Shown here piece by piece: positions 44,640 to 53,726 of a stretch of DNA of 64,000 nucleotides; within the stretch, counting starts at the first letter, position 1; each line of letters opens with the position of its first letter. The notes under the pieces are model-generated. The model searched no databases and was not told where the DNA came from. It was given only the letters and a program-made list of their open reading frames with translations. Origin of the DNA: Spirosoma sp. SC4-14 (lineage in GTDB: Bacteria; Bacteroidota; Bacteroidia; Cytophagales; Spirosomataceae); the NCBI RefSeq assembly GCF_037201965.1, contig NZ_CP147519.1:124001-188000 (forward strand). The letters run 5' to 3'. The position numbers were made by a program, and so were the translations under genes.

Positions 44640-45377
44640 ATGGCTAAAGCGAAACAATCCGATTTGCTCCCCTTATCGGCGATCCGATTAGTATTAAACA
44701 CCTGTAAAATCGATTTGCGGCCCATTGATCATCAAGTCAGCGCATTGCCAGACCTACCAGACTTGGAATATTACTTTGTGCCAGCAGAGCACATGGCTCT
44801 TTTTCAAGCTTATCATCGACCAGGTAAACCATATAAAAATTTAAAATTGGTCAATTTCGAGCGCCCAGCTATATCACTCACTTTTTTTTATAAGCATAAG
44901 TACCAGATTGACCGGGGTATAAAAGCGGAGACGGCACTGGTTATTTTGCAAGAGCAGCGGGACAACCTGTACACCCGTTCATTTCTGGATCAACTTACGG
45001 CTGGCCAGCAGCGTAAGTTACAAGAAATTGATGACCTAATCAGGGCAATTCGCCAAGCACCGGATCAGTTTCAATTTTGTACGTCGAACTATGAGCATTA
45101 CTATCGTTACTGGTACTGCTCTTATCGCTTTTTTGAGGATACTGATCAGTTAAAGACGGGAACGGCCAACGAACACATGCTCAAGCACACACAACGAACC
45201 GACGATAGTAATACGGCGCCGATAATTAATGAGCGACTAAATATCATTTTTATAGACACAAAATACATCACAAGACCAGTATCATACGATAATAAACTCA
45301 TTGATCGAGAATTAGAGACGTATTCAGATAAAGTCAGTTATGGGACTTCAAGTCTATATATACGCTCAATCGATTAA
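44640..45377 (+). CDS. Hypothetical protein next to the origin
   Basis: A 245-aa protein from ATG 44640 (MAKAKQSDLLPLSAIRLVLN); the frame is open 25 codons further upstream into AT-rich origin DNA. It has no signal peptide and no membrane helix. A Tyr/Arg-rich stretch NYEHYYRYWYCSYRFFEDTD is notable. I do not recognise the family. Its place between the iterons and an XRE regulator suggests a plasmid maintenance role. Confidence 0.6.
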   Translation: MAKAKQSDLLPLSAIRLVLNTCKIDLRPIDHQVSALPDLPDLEYYFVPAEHMALFQAYHRPGKPYKNLKLVNFERPAISLTFFYKHKYQIDRGIKAETALVILQEQRDNLYTRSFLDQLTAGQQRKLQEIDDLIRAIRQAPDQFQFCTSNYEHYYRYWYCSYRFFEDTDQLKTGTANEHMLKHTQRTDDSNTAPIINERLNIIFIDTKYITRPVSYDNKLIDRELETYSDKVSYGTSSLYIRSID

Positions 45378-45435
45378 GTAAATGAGGACTATAGTCCCTT
45401 TTCTAAGCCCAGGCAGGCATCGAACTTTGCTGTTG

Positions 45436-45702
45436 ATGGGAAAGGCAAGTTTAATTTCAACCGCCTTTGGTAAGGCTGTGAAACAAGAGCGGTTAAAAAA
45501 GGGATGGACTCAGGATGATCTGGCTGAGCATTGTAGGCTGGATCGGTCTTATATTTCCCGAATTGAACGGGGATTGAAAAATCCAACCTTATCGGTGGCA
45601 TGGGATATTGCAACTCAATTAAATATCAGTATGCTTTCCTTAATTGCATTAACAGTGGAGAAACTACCCATTGACTATAAGAATGTTGAACGACCTAATT
45701 AA
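45436..45702 (+). CDS. XRE-family helix-turn-helix regulator
   Basis: An 88-aa protein starting MGKASLISTAFGKAVKQERL. The HTH_3 domain is nearly the whole protein (KGWTQDDLAEHCRLDRSYIS, RIERGLKNPTLSVAWDIATQ). The longer upstream start would add a Pro/Arg-rich stretch that does not fit. It is a small DNA-binding repressor type common on plasmids and restriction loci. It lies about 60 bp after the hypothetical gene at 44640, same strand. Confidence 0.85.
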   Translation: MGKASLISTAFGKAVKQERLKKGWTQDDLAEHCRLDRSYISRIERGLKNPTLSVAWDIATQLNISMLSLIALTVEKLPIDYKNVERPN

Positions 45703-45780
45703 ATGAAGGGCATTTGCGCAAATCGGCGATAGCAACGAATGAAATGCAGGGCGGTGTCGGCCGAGGTTACGTCGGTAAAC

Positions 45781-46134
45781 TTAATCATTCAGGTTGGGAT
45801 CATCCGGGTGTTGCTCTTTCAACAAGTCACTCAGGCGTTTTTTCCAGTTAGCCGCCCCATCCAGGTTGCGGTACGCTTCCTCGCCGTAGCGCTGCATGGC
45901 GTAATCCAGCAGATAAGCCTGGGTTTCATAATCGAACTTTTCGATCCAGGTGGGCCAGAATTTTTCGGGCGTAAGCCCCTCACGCTCCCCATCCCAATAG
46001 TACTGCCAGGCGTAATCAAACGAGCGATTTTGGCGGAGATAGGCCAGGTCATCCTGGCTATAATTATGAATCAACAGATTTAGGGCATTGATCGTCGTCA
46101 GTTCAAGACGGTAAGAAGAAACCAGCTTATTCAT
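45781..46134 (-). CDS. Hypothetical protein
   Basis: A 117-aa acidic, aromatic-rich, probably helical protein (YSQDDLAYLRQNRSFDYAWQ, FDYETQAYLLDYAMQRYGEE). No motif or family is recognised. It is divergent from the CoiA-like gene, and the 113 bp between them carry two copies of a 15-bp direct repeat. The frame has clear codon bias, so a real gene is likely. Confidence 0.55.
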   Translation of the reverse strand: MNKLVSSYRLELTTINALNLLIHNYSQDDLAYLRQNRSFDYAWQYYWDGEREGLTPEKFWPTWIEKFDYETQAYLLDYAMQRYGEEAYRNLDGAANWKKRLSDLLKEQHPDDPNLND

Positions 46135-46189
46135 GGGTAAGGGGCAGGATGATAAGGCAATCTACGGAAAACCATTGATACGACCACGC

Positions 46190-46247
46190 TGTATCAAAAA
46201 AAGGTTGTTTCCTATGGAAAACCAGCCTAACTTGTATCAAAAAAAGG
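46190..46247. repeat. 15-bp direct repeat TGTATCAAAAAAAGG x2
   Basis: The 15-mer occurs at 46190-46204 and 46233-46247, 43 bp apart, in the divergent promoter gap. The second copy abuts the GTG start of the next gene. A third exact copy lies within the tyrosine recombinase gene at 48042-48056. It could be an operator or a recombinase-binding site. Confidence 0.55.
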
Positions 46248-47774
46248 GTGGATAAACCAGACGTCTGGCTACAGGTGGGCTTGAATCGACGAGACCAGTT
46301 GATTCACATCAGCGAGTCTCCGCGCGGAGATGATTGCGGCTTACGGTGCCCTCACTGTTACGGAGAACTGACGGCCAAGAAGGGGCGAATAAAAGTGCAT
46401 CACTTCGCTCACCTAACCAACTCCTGCCGCCCGCTGATGCCCCGGTTTGACTTCTGGGCAACCGGTGAGACGGACATCACACTTTCCTTAGATGAGTTTG
46501 CGAAGCAGTATCAGCAACAGCTTCTGCACGAACAAGTGGGCCTTAAGCAAGAACTTGACCAATTGACGCAGGACTGGGAAGCCATCAAAGGGCTTATTGG
46601 TGAATTATTGTTAACACTGGAGAGGATATCCAGGCCCCACAGCAATGGAGCGCGACCCGCCAACCGGCAGACTAACCACGAGGTACTCCTGGAAGTACAG
46701 GAGTTCATTGAAAGTATCACCGCTGACCGGGGACCGGTGCCGGCACTCTATAAACTAAGACACAGTGGATTTAAACAGTACAAGGCGCTTTTCCTAAAAA
46801 AGGACCGCTGGGGAGGCCGCGAGTATATGACCGATACGGTCTATCCAGGCCAACTTTGGGAAAAGGCCATGCATTATCGGTATATCATCCCTGCGTCGCT
46901 GGAACCGCACTATAACGCGCTGGCAACCTACCATCAAACGTATAATGAACGGGCCGATATGAGCAAAGAAGTCGAAGCATTCGAGCGGATGTATGAACGC
47001 TCTGGGTTATTTAGCTTCTACTTTCTGCGGATAAACCTGGGGATGGGGGTGTTATACAAGTCAGGCATCACCAGCCGGCCACTCGGTGAGCGGCTGGCCG
47101 AAATAGAGCGGGACCTGCGCCCGCTGCAACTCGAATCCATCGTACCGCTTGCTGTGGTGCCAAAGGCAGCTTATCTGGAAGCCTTTTTTAAGCGGAAGTA
47201 TGCGCCCTTTAGCCACTTACTGACCGGCTCCGACGGGCCATTGACCGAGTACTTCGATCTGCTACCGGACACCGTCGAGGAGATCACGGCCGCCTTACAC
47301 CGACTAACCGGAACGCCGTATCCCGTTCCGCTCACGCGTTCGGACAAAATCAGAACGGGTATGCGACGTCGACAGCAAGCAGGCATTCACATTGGCCGTC
47401 CTAAAGTGGCCGAACAGCAAACGCAGTTTTTGCAAAAGCCTAAGTCGGCCCATATCGCTACGTTACTTCAGGCGGGTCACTCCCTACGGGAGATCGAACG
47501 TCAGACCGGCTATTCGATCAACACTATCCGTAAAGTGAACGAGACGCTTAAGCCTCCCACGTATCACCTGGCCAACTTGTTTCTGGCTAAACGGGCGGAT
47601 CGGGGTTTTCGAGCGGTAGCCGACGAGATCAATGCACTAGCGAACAAAACCGTAGCGAGTCCTTCTGCCTTGCTGCGCGTCCATAACGGTTACACGCCAA
47701 CCCCTGATTTACTCCGCGCTCTTTGTCAGTGGCTGGGAATCGTCCCTTCTCAACTTAAGGCATCGAAAAAGTAG
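46248..47774 (+). CDS. CoiA-like / GIY-YIG-like / HTH fusion protein
   Basis: A 508-aa protein with GTG start at 46248. In order: a CoiA-like zinc/nuclease N terminus (residues about 30-65, CGLRCPHCYGELTAKKGRI then KVHHFAHL); a helical linker; a GIY-YIG/T5orf172-like segment near 255-335 (FYFLRINLGMGVLYKSGITS, AYLEAFFKRKYAP); a serine-recombinase-type C-terminal arm with HTH near 360-435 (RRRQQAGIHIGRPKVA, LREIERQTGYSINTIRKVNE); and a second helical DNA-binding-like end. The combination suggests a DNA-processing enzyme of a mobile element. Confidence 0.65.
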   Translation: MDKPDVWLQVGLNRRDQLIHISESPRGDDCGLRCPHCYGELTAKKGRIKVHHFAHLTNSCRPLMPRFDFWATGETDITLSLDEFAKQYQQQLLHEQVGLKQELDQLTQDWEAIKGLIGELLLTLERISRPHSNGARPANRQTNHEVLLEVQEFIESITADRGPVPALYKLRHSGFKQYKALFLKKDRWGGREYMTDTVYPGQLWEKAMHYRYIIPASLEPHYNALATYHQTYNERADMSKEVEAFERMYERSGLFSFYFLRINLGMGVLYKSGITSRPLGERLAEIERDLRPLQLESIVPLAVVPKAAYLEAFFKRKYAPFSHLLTGSDGPLTEYFDLLPDTVEEITAALHRLTGTPYPVPLTRSDKIRTGMRRRQQAGIHIGRPKVAEQQTQFLQKPKSAHIATLLQAGHSLREIERQTGYSINTIRKVNETLKPPTYHLANLFLAKRADRGFRAVADEINALANKTVASPSALLRVHNGYTPTPDLLRALCQWLGIVPSQLKASKK

Positions 47775-47870
47775 AAGCGAATGAAGTAGGAATCATCGGA
47801 GTTTTTCACCGTCTTGTAAAATCTCCTTTATACGAATTGGTGAAATTCTAATTTTTGCCGTACTTGTCTG

Positions 47871-49088
47871 GTGAATGAAGTTATGGTTATGGCAAACATC
47901 GTCCTGCACGAGTCAGAAAAGAATCAAAGTATCGGTCAGGCAACTGGCCGCTATACCGTCAGTCAGCTGATCCGCTATTTTGCCGCCGACCTGCCCAAGT
48001 CCAGCAACTACCCCCGCCACGCGCGGGCTTACGTCAAGGACTGTATCAAAAAAAGGTTTGCCATCGATGCCATCAGCTTCGCCCGCTATACAGCCGAGTT
48101 GCCGCCGAACCGCGTTTCACCCCTTCGCAAGTTTCTCTTCTTCTACCAGCAGATCGGTCAACCACTCGTTGTGCCTGATCCCAAAAGGAGTAAGCTTTCC
48201 CCGGCGGCCAATGAGCTGGTGCTGCGATTTATCCGGGAGGCCAGGAATTTGCGGGGGGAACACTCCAAAGAGACCTACACCAAAGCCCTCAATGCCTTTT
48301 TTGCCTACGTTGACCAGCAGCAACAAGCAGGGCTGCCTGCCTCCCTGAGCGGACTAACGGTAACCGATTTTGTGTTGCACCTGAAGGCCGAAGATTATTC
48401 GCCTTTTACGATCAACTTATATCTATCAGCCGTCAAACAATTAGCAGCCTGGTGCATTCGTCGGCGCGATGAGCTGAAACTAAACGAGCACCAGCTTAAC
48501 GAGCTACGCGACATCGATTACGTGCGGGGGCTGGCCATTGAACGAACCTTTTACAAGGACAGCCTGGAAGCTCATGAGCGGACGTTGTTGTTGGATGACG
48601 TCGAGTCCGCAAAGGAGCTGGCCATCCTGGCGCTGTTGGGTCTTGAGGGCCTCAGAACCGTTGAGGTGACCCGGCTGCGGTTAGGTGATCTGGATTTTGG
48701 CCGCCATCAGCTTCAGGTACTGGGCAAAGGGAAGAATACCCGGAAGGCAATCAAGTTTTTTGCTGCCTGCCAGCAGATCGTAGAGCGGTATCTGGTCGAT
48801 ACTGACCGCTGGCCGCTGTCATCAGATCGCCGAAATGAGGTATTGTTCGACGATTTAAAGACGTACCAGATCCGTTACATTGTCGATAAGCAGCTCCGAA
48901 AACATGGGCTGAAACGAACGGGTATGTCGGCCCACAGCCTGCGTCATACGGTCGGTCAGTTATTGCTGGAAGCGGGCGTGGATCTGGCCCACGTGCAACA
49001 ACACCTGCGGCATGAGACGATGGAGACGACTCAGTTCTACACCAAAAAGCGGACGCAAAAGACGTATCTCCAGCAGATGCCCGATTAA
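47871..49088 (+). CDS. Tyrosine recombinase / site-specific integrase
   Basis: A 405-aa protein starting with GTG at 47871 (ATG at 47883 also possible). The SAM-like N-terminal core-binding domain covers about residues 110-200. The catalytic domain has Arg in LLGLEGLRTVEVTRLRLGDL, HSLRHT, the second His in HLRHETMETTQFY and the final Tyr. All RHRHY positions are seen. It could act as a plasmid resolvase (XerD-like) or integrase of the adjoining defence island. Confidence 0.9.
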   Translation: MNEVMVMANIVLHESEKNQSIGQATGRYTVSQLIRYFAADLPKSSNYPRHARAYVKDCIKKRFAIDAISFARYTAELPPNRVSPLRKFLFFYQQIGQPLVVPDPKRSKLSPAANELVLRFIREARNLRGEHSKETYTKALNAFFAYVDQQQQAGLPASLSGLTVTDFVLHLKAEDYSPFTINLYLSAVKQLAAWCIRRRDELKLNEHQLNELRDIDYVRGLAIERTFYKDSLEAHERTLLLDDVESAKELAILALLGLEGLRTVEVTRLRLGDLDFGRHQLQVLGKGKNTRKAIKFFAACQQIVERYLVDTDRWPLSSDRRNEVLFDDLKTYQIRYIVDKQLRKHGLKRTGMSAHSLRHTVGQLLLEAGVDLAHVQQHLRHETMETTQFYTKKRTQKTYLQQMPD

Positions 49089-49139
49089 TCACTTAGTTTT
49101 GGGCCACTATATACACAGCGTATCAAACCTGATCAACTA

Positions 49140-49379
49140 ATGGAATCATTCAAACCTGGTTTTTTTATTGAAGGCCAATCCGAGCCGGAAACTCACCTGC
49201 AAAACACACTCCATCTGATGCTCACGGCGGACGCCTGGATTGCTATCACAGTTAAAGAGAATCCGATTAACGGCCTGGAAGTGGACGTCAAATCAGCGAA
49301 CTTAACGGCTGAACAACTGAATAAAATTCTGCAATATGCCGTCAATGCGACCAGTGGTCCGCCCACCTCGATGAGCTAA
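49140..49379 (+). CDS. Small hypothetical protein after the integrase
   Basis: A 79-aa acidic protein (ESFKPGFFIEGQSEPETHLQ; LTAEQLNKILQYAVNATSG). It lies 51 bp downstream of the integrase on the same strand. No family is recognised. The C-terminal part could be helical. Clear start and coding bias make a real gene likely. Confidence 0.5.
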   Translation: MESFKPGFFIEGQSEPETHLQNTLHLMLTADAWIAITVKENPINGLEVDVKSANLTAEQLNKILQYAVNATSGPPTSMS

Positions 49380-50195
49380 TCGGGATTTATTCGAGATAAC
49401 AAAGGGTCATCACAAGTAGCTATTCATGTAGTTGCGAATTGTTAAAACTTATTTAGGTTTAGAAATGATTGGCGTTGCTAGTCAATTGCGAGTAAAAGCC
49501 CGTCAGCAGCTGATGACAGAGCGTGAACCTGCGTAAATGTTATGTAAAATGAGGAAAAATTAGTTTGGCCTTAATTTCTATGACCCATTGAGTGAAGAGA
49601 TGTATAGGTGAATCAAGCGCACAACGTCCATCATGGCTTTGTTACGTGATAAATATCATATATAATTTGACTGACAGGTTGACAGTGTAAAGGGAAACTA
49701 ACCTAAATTGCTTAATCTACTATTCTCCTAATCGTATCAAGAAGGGATGTCAACCTGTAGATCGATTTAAGAGATACATACCTTATGATAATATATCATC
49801 AGTAGTAAAAAAAGTCATGTCCCTAAAACCAAGTCAAATTTTAACGTGAGTCGGATTCCCTGCAACGATTATTAAGCAATTGCAATATAATGTAAATATC
49901 TAATAATGAGTAAGTTATAATAATTATTACAAGTAGGTGCAATTATTTATTGGGTTTCATGTTCAAATAGCTAAAATTACAGGAGTTGAAAAGGATCATT
50001 AAAGCTACTACTAGCAAAGTGGACTCATTGACAACCTATTCTGTTAATTTCAAAGTTTTAAACAACGCATTAATGCGTTTACATCAAAAATCTTAAAGTC
50101 ATGTAATCACGTTCATTGTACATAGCGAAAATAGCAAGCATTATCAACGCTTAAAGAAATAATTATGTTAAGGTAAATATTTCATTATGTAAAAA
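49380..50195. other. 816-bp AT-rich gap before the DAC-like operon
   Basis: No long frame. One short plus-strand frame near 49465 reads MIGVASQLRVKARQQLMTER, then ends; it may be a gene scrap. The rest is strongly AT-rich and should hold the promoter of the DAC-like operon. The change in base composition here marks the left edge of the defence island. Confidence 0.5.
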
Positions 50196-51239
50196 ATGAA
50201 AATAACTAAACCTATTTCAATAAAACCAACACTTCTTGGAGAATCTATAGAATTTTTACACCAAGAAGATATGACATGTATAGCAACCACCGAGGGTATT
50301 GTAGAATTAGTAAGTCAACTAGTTTATTATAAAGAAGAAGGTAAAGCTTTATTTCCAGAAATTTATATTTTTGATGATTTGGAATTAGTAAAAAAGGTAT
50401 TACCTACCTCTCAGGTATGTTCAATTGGAAAAGGTGGGAAAAGTAAAGAGACAATGCTTAAAGCATTGAAGAAATGTGCACCTTTAACTGAAGGGGGATG
50501 GGCTATATATATATTAAGAAAACTTGATTCATTTGAGTATGGTGTTATTAGGGCTGGAACTTCAATATTATCCGTTTCAATTTCTGAACTTCTAATTGAT
50601 AATGGATCAAATGAATTAAAAGCTGTTTTGATTCATCAGGTTGCTGAAAAAGTTATAGAAGTAAAAGGGGTTAATGCTGATACATTAGTTATCAATTTTG
50701 GTAGTCACACAAATTCCATAAACTCGCCAACTAAAAATCAATTAGAATTTATAGAAACTATCGTTGCAAAGGTAGATATTAAACTAAAAGATCCTACCCT
50801 GAATTTTTTCCAAAAAGTATTTTTAGAAGTTTTACAAAAAGGTCATGGTACATTATCCTGCGTAATAAGTAGTAAGAAAAGTTACCCTAAAAGGTTACAA
50901 GATGGAATTTTACTAGAACATAAATTAAATATTCCAGATATAATCAGAGAGTTACTTGACAAAGATGACCTAGTGGCAAACTCAAAATTACAAGGTAGTT
51001 ACTCACTGCTGTCAGGGATGCTACAAAGTGATGGGATCACTGTTTTTTCTGATCGAGGGGAGATTATTTCATATAATGTTTTTATTAAGCATCCTGAAAA
51101 AATATTAAAATCTACGACTAGTGGAGGAGCAAGGAGTAGAACTTTTTTGACTCTGTGTGAAATGGTTGGGAGTGGCCTCGAATCAGCATTTATACAGTCA
51201 CAGGATGGAAATATTGAATTCAAAAAAAATGGAAAATAA
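50196..51239 (+). CDS. Predicted diadenylate-cyclase-like (DAC/DisA_N-type) protein
   Basis: A 347-aa protein. The C-terminal part shows the two DAC active-site signatures in order: DGI at 279-281 (LQSDGITVFSDRGEIISY) and GARSR at 311-315 (SGGARSRTFLTLCEMVGSGL). They are 34 residues apart, nearly the same gap as DGA to RHR in DisA. The usual His is Ser here. The N-terminal 200 residues have no known family I can name, but a sensor domain of the DACN type would fit. It would make a cyclic dinucleotide; activity is unproven. The downstream gene starts inside its last 11 bp. Confidence 0.7.
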   Translation: MKITKPISIKPTLLGESIEFLHQEDMTCIATTEGIVELVSQLVYYKEEGKALFPEIYIFDDLELVKKVLPTSQVCSIGKGGKSKETMLKALKKCAPLTEGGWAIYILRKLDSFEYGVIRAGTSILSVSISELLIDNGSNELKAVLIHQVAEKVIEVKGVNADTLVINFGSHTNSINSPTKNQLEFIETIVAKVDIKLKDPTLNFFQKVFLEVLQKGHGTLSCVISSKKSYPKRLQDGILLEHKLNIPDIIRELLDKDDLVANSKLQGSYSLLSGMLQSDGITVFSDRGEIISYNVFIKHPEKILKSTTSGGARSRTFLTLCEMVGSGLESAFIQSQDGNIEFKKNGK

Positions 51240-52560
51240 CTCAATTGTCCTATGGCAAAATAGTAATTTGCCTGTGATACCTAAAAAGGTAGTAGATGTT
51301 TCAGAATTAGTAGCATATGGTGTTCAGCTATCTAAGAAAGATCAAAACCAGATCATTAAGGCTTATAATGATGAGTCCTATGAAATGGTTACTACTTATA
51401 TATGGACTAAAGCTATAAATTTTTTAAAAAATCAACTTAGCAAAGTTGGAATATCATTTATAGCGGAAATGCTTGATCGACCAGATATAAACGACCATAC
51501 TGATATACAGCAAGCAATTACTGAATATGAAGCACTACGTTTATCTGAAGAATTAGGTGTAATTAGTGGAACTGCTTCATTTAGACTGAAGCGTACTATG
51601 GAAACTGTTGCCCACTTCAATCAACTTGATTTGGATGAAGATCCTGAAAATGATTTAACCGAAGAAGAAGCTAAATCAATCATACGTTCTTGTATTCAAG
51701 GTGTTTTAGGTGCTAATAAGATTGAAATTGCTATTGATTTTAAAAATTTTAGAGATGAACTTGAAAATAGTACACTAACTGAAGATAGCTCATCTGTTTT
51801 AAAATTGCTTCAAAGCCCATACTTTTTCCATCGAACTACTATTAGGACTCTTCTTTCTATAATTAAATCTGCATCAGGCGCGCAACTTGAAAATTCCTTA
51901 GCAAATTCAAATTTAATTATACCTAAAATATGGAATAATTTAAAACATCCCGAAAAATATCAGGTTGGCAGAGGGTATTCAGAATTGTTTGCAGACGGAA
52001 AGACAAAAGCATCAAGTGGGTTAAAACAAGTACTGCTTAAAGTTAGAGGTTTTGATTTTGTGCCTGAAGACTTACGCTCATCTTCTTTTATAAAAGCAGC
52101 TAATGAAATACTTAAAGCGCATGAAGGCTTTAATAATTTTTATAATGAGCCGGCTCCAACAAATAATTTAAGTAGAATGGGTAGCGTTATTCCTATCCCA
52201 GCTTTTTCTATTTGTTTAACTGCGGTTTTGTGTGTAAAGCTTGGAAATAGCTATGGTGTCTCAGATGCAGCTCAAGAAAGCGCTAATAATATTATACGTG
52301 GAATCACTCACGAAAGATGGATATATTTTTTTAATGAATGTATCCAATCAAATGATAGATTATTGTATAAACTAACCATCCCAAAGCCAACAAACAGATG
52401 GTTGAAGCTTTTCAATGAGACGTTTTATGATCGAATTTTGCCTGAAATTAAACAAAAAGAAATAATTAATTTGTTGAAATATTCAAAAGAAGGTAAGATT
52501 GAAAAAATTCATAATTTAGCAAAATCAATGTATTCACAATTAGGTTATGCAACGACATGA
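51229..52560 (+). CDS. Unrecognised partner of the DAC-like protein
   Basis: A 443-aa protein from ATG 51229 (MENNSIVLWQNSNLPVIPKK), overlapping the DAC-like stop by 11 bp, so translation is coupled. It is a mainly helical, acidic, soluble protein with no membrane segment or signal peptide. Notable stretches: LTEEEAKSIIRSCIQGVLGA, QVGRGYSELFADGKTKASSG and RWIYFFNECIQSNDR. No catalytic motif is recognisable. The arrangement suggests an effector or regulator responding to the DAC product. Confidence 0.65.
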   Translation: MENNSIVLWQNSNLPVIPKKVVDVSELVAYGVQLSKKDQNQIIKAYNDESYEMVTTYIWTKAINFLKNQLSKVGISFIAEMLDRPDINDHTDIQQAITEYEALRLSEELGVISGTASFRLKRTMETVAHFNQLDLDEDPENDLTEEEAKSIIRSCIQGVLGANKIEIAIDFKNFRDELENSTLTEDSSSVLKLLQSPYFFHRTTIRTLLSIIKSASGAQLENSLANSNLIIPKIWNNLKHPEKYQVGRGYSELFADGKTKASSGLKQVLLKVRGFDFVPEDLRSSSFIKAANEILKAHEGFNNFYNEPAPTNNLSRMGSVIPIPAFSICLTAVLCVKLGNSYGVSDAAQESANNIIRGITHERWIYFFNECIQSNDRLLYKLTIPKPTNRWLKLFNETFYDRILPEIKQKEIINLLKYSKEGKIEKIHNLAKSMYSQLGYATT

Positions 52561-52600
52561 AAATTACTATTAAATCAAAATTTATTATTGAAATATATCT

Positions 52601-53401
52601 CTAAGCAAACCAAATCACGCTAATAATGTATCCGTAACTTTTAGAGTAATAGCATTGCTCATACATTCTTCGATTACTTCGGAAATCGTTTGCCCAAAAC
52701 CAATCATTAGGATCTAGTTCTTCCTGCGTTGTATATTTAGCACCTACTTTACGACTATACTCGCCTACCACAGTTGTAGGAGGAACGGCTTCATGAACCT
52801 TGCATCTGAATGCCCAATTGGGAAAATCCTTACTTCGTGCAAACCATTTTACAATTCCATTTTTTGAAACGACTACTGTGATTTCATGAGTACCAATTTC
52901 TGTAAAGCGTATGGAAGTAGCAAGAAGACTAGCTTGAAAATTATCAGAAAGAGTTAAAAGAGTAGATAAAGAAAAAGTTTTCCCACCAGAAGATTTCCTA
53001 AATTTTTCTTCAGGCATCAATAAACACCCGGCAAAGTAATCAGCTTCTATTTCTATTAATTCTTTTTGATTGACTTCATGTTTTGAACCATGAGGTTTTA
53101 TTAAATCATATTTTAAACCTATGCGATGGTTGTCTAAAAAGAAATGACCTAATTCATGGGCAAGTGTAAATCTTCCCCTCTTAAAATTGATATTATTGCC
53201 TCGATCAATATTTATATGAATATGAAAATTATTTTCTTGATTATCATATACTAACATACCATCAAAATAATTTTCATAATGGTCTAAGTGGCAAGGTAGA
53301 CTTTCATAATTTAATATATCTTCTAAATTAGTGATATTACCATTTGAAAAAGTGCTTGCAACAAATGAAGCAATTTTAGTTATTGGCGCCTTATTCACCA
53401 T
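52601..53401 (-). CDS. ImmA/IrrE-family zinc metallo-endopeptidase
   Basis: A 266-aa protein with COG2856 features: zinc motif HELGH within RFTLAHELGHFFLDNHRIGL and the third ligand region ELIEIEADYFAGCLLMPEEK. The C-terminal 120 residues could be a sensor. ImmA/IrrE proteases cleave repressors after DNA damage, and a CapP-type member regulates CBASS. It overlaps the 53391 gene by 11 bp and ends a minus-strand module that faces away from the CBASS operon. Confidence 0.88.
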   Translation of the reverse strand: MVNKAPITKIASFVASTFSNGNITNLEDILNYESLPCHLDHYENYFDGMLVYDNQENNFHIHINIDRGNNINFKRGRFTLAHELGHFFLDNHRIGLKYDLIKPHGSKHEVNQKELIEIEADYFAGCLLMPEEKFRKSSGGKTFSLSTLLTLSDNFQASLLATSIRFTEIGTHEITVVVSKNGIVKWFARSKDFPNWAFRCKVHEAVPPTTVVGEYSRKVGAKYTTQEELDPNDWFWANDFRSNRRMYEQCYYSKSYGYIISVIWFA

Positions 53402-53726
53402 TATCTTTTTTCTTATTTTCTTGATTTTGTTTCATTTTATTTAAAATATGATCAGGGATTTGCCCTTCACCCTTACGAGCGACCATTCTATATTGGGAGA
53501 AATCTCCTATCGGTTTCGAAACATTAAAAACTGCGTTTATAGATCTAGGTTCACCTGATAGAATTCGTTCAATTGACACATCTGAGTTAGAGGTATCAAT
53601 TTCTTCTTCTGGAAAAAGCTTTTCAAAATGCATTAATTCTTGCTCAGTACGGGGAAATAAGAATCCGGTAGAAGCAAGCCACACATCTACATTTTCTGGC
53701 GTAACATTTTGTTTATTTGCTCCCAT
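53391..53726 (-). CDS. Small protein between sigma factor and metallopeptidase
   Basis: A 111-aa hydrophilic protein from ATG 53726 (MGANKQNVTPENVDVWLAST), overlapping the sigma gene end by 14 bp and the protease start by 11 bp. The C-terminal tail is Lys/Glu/Asn-rich. No family is recognised. Its position suggests the direct substrate or an anti-sigma factor for the two neighbours; that is inference. Confidence 0.55.
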   Translation of the reverse strand: MGANKQNVTPENVDVWLASTGFLFPRTEQELMHFEKLFPEEEIDTSNSDVSIERILSGEPRSINAVFNVSKPIGDFSQYRMVARKGEGQIPDHILNKMKQNQENKKKDNGE

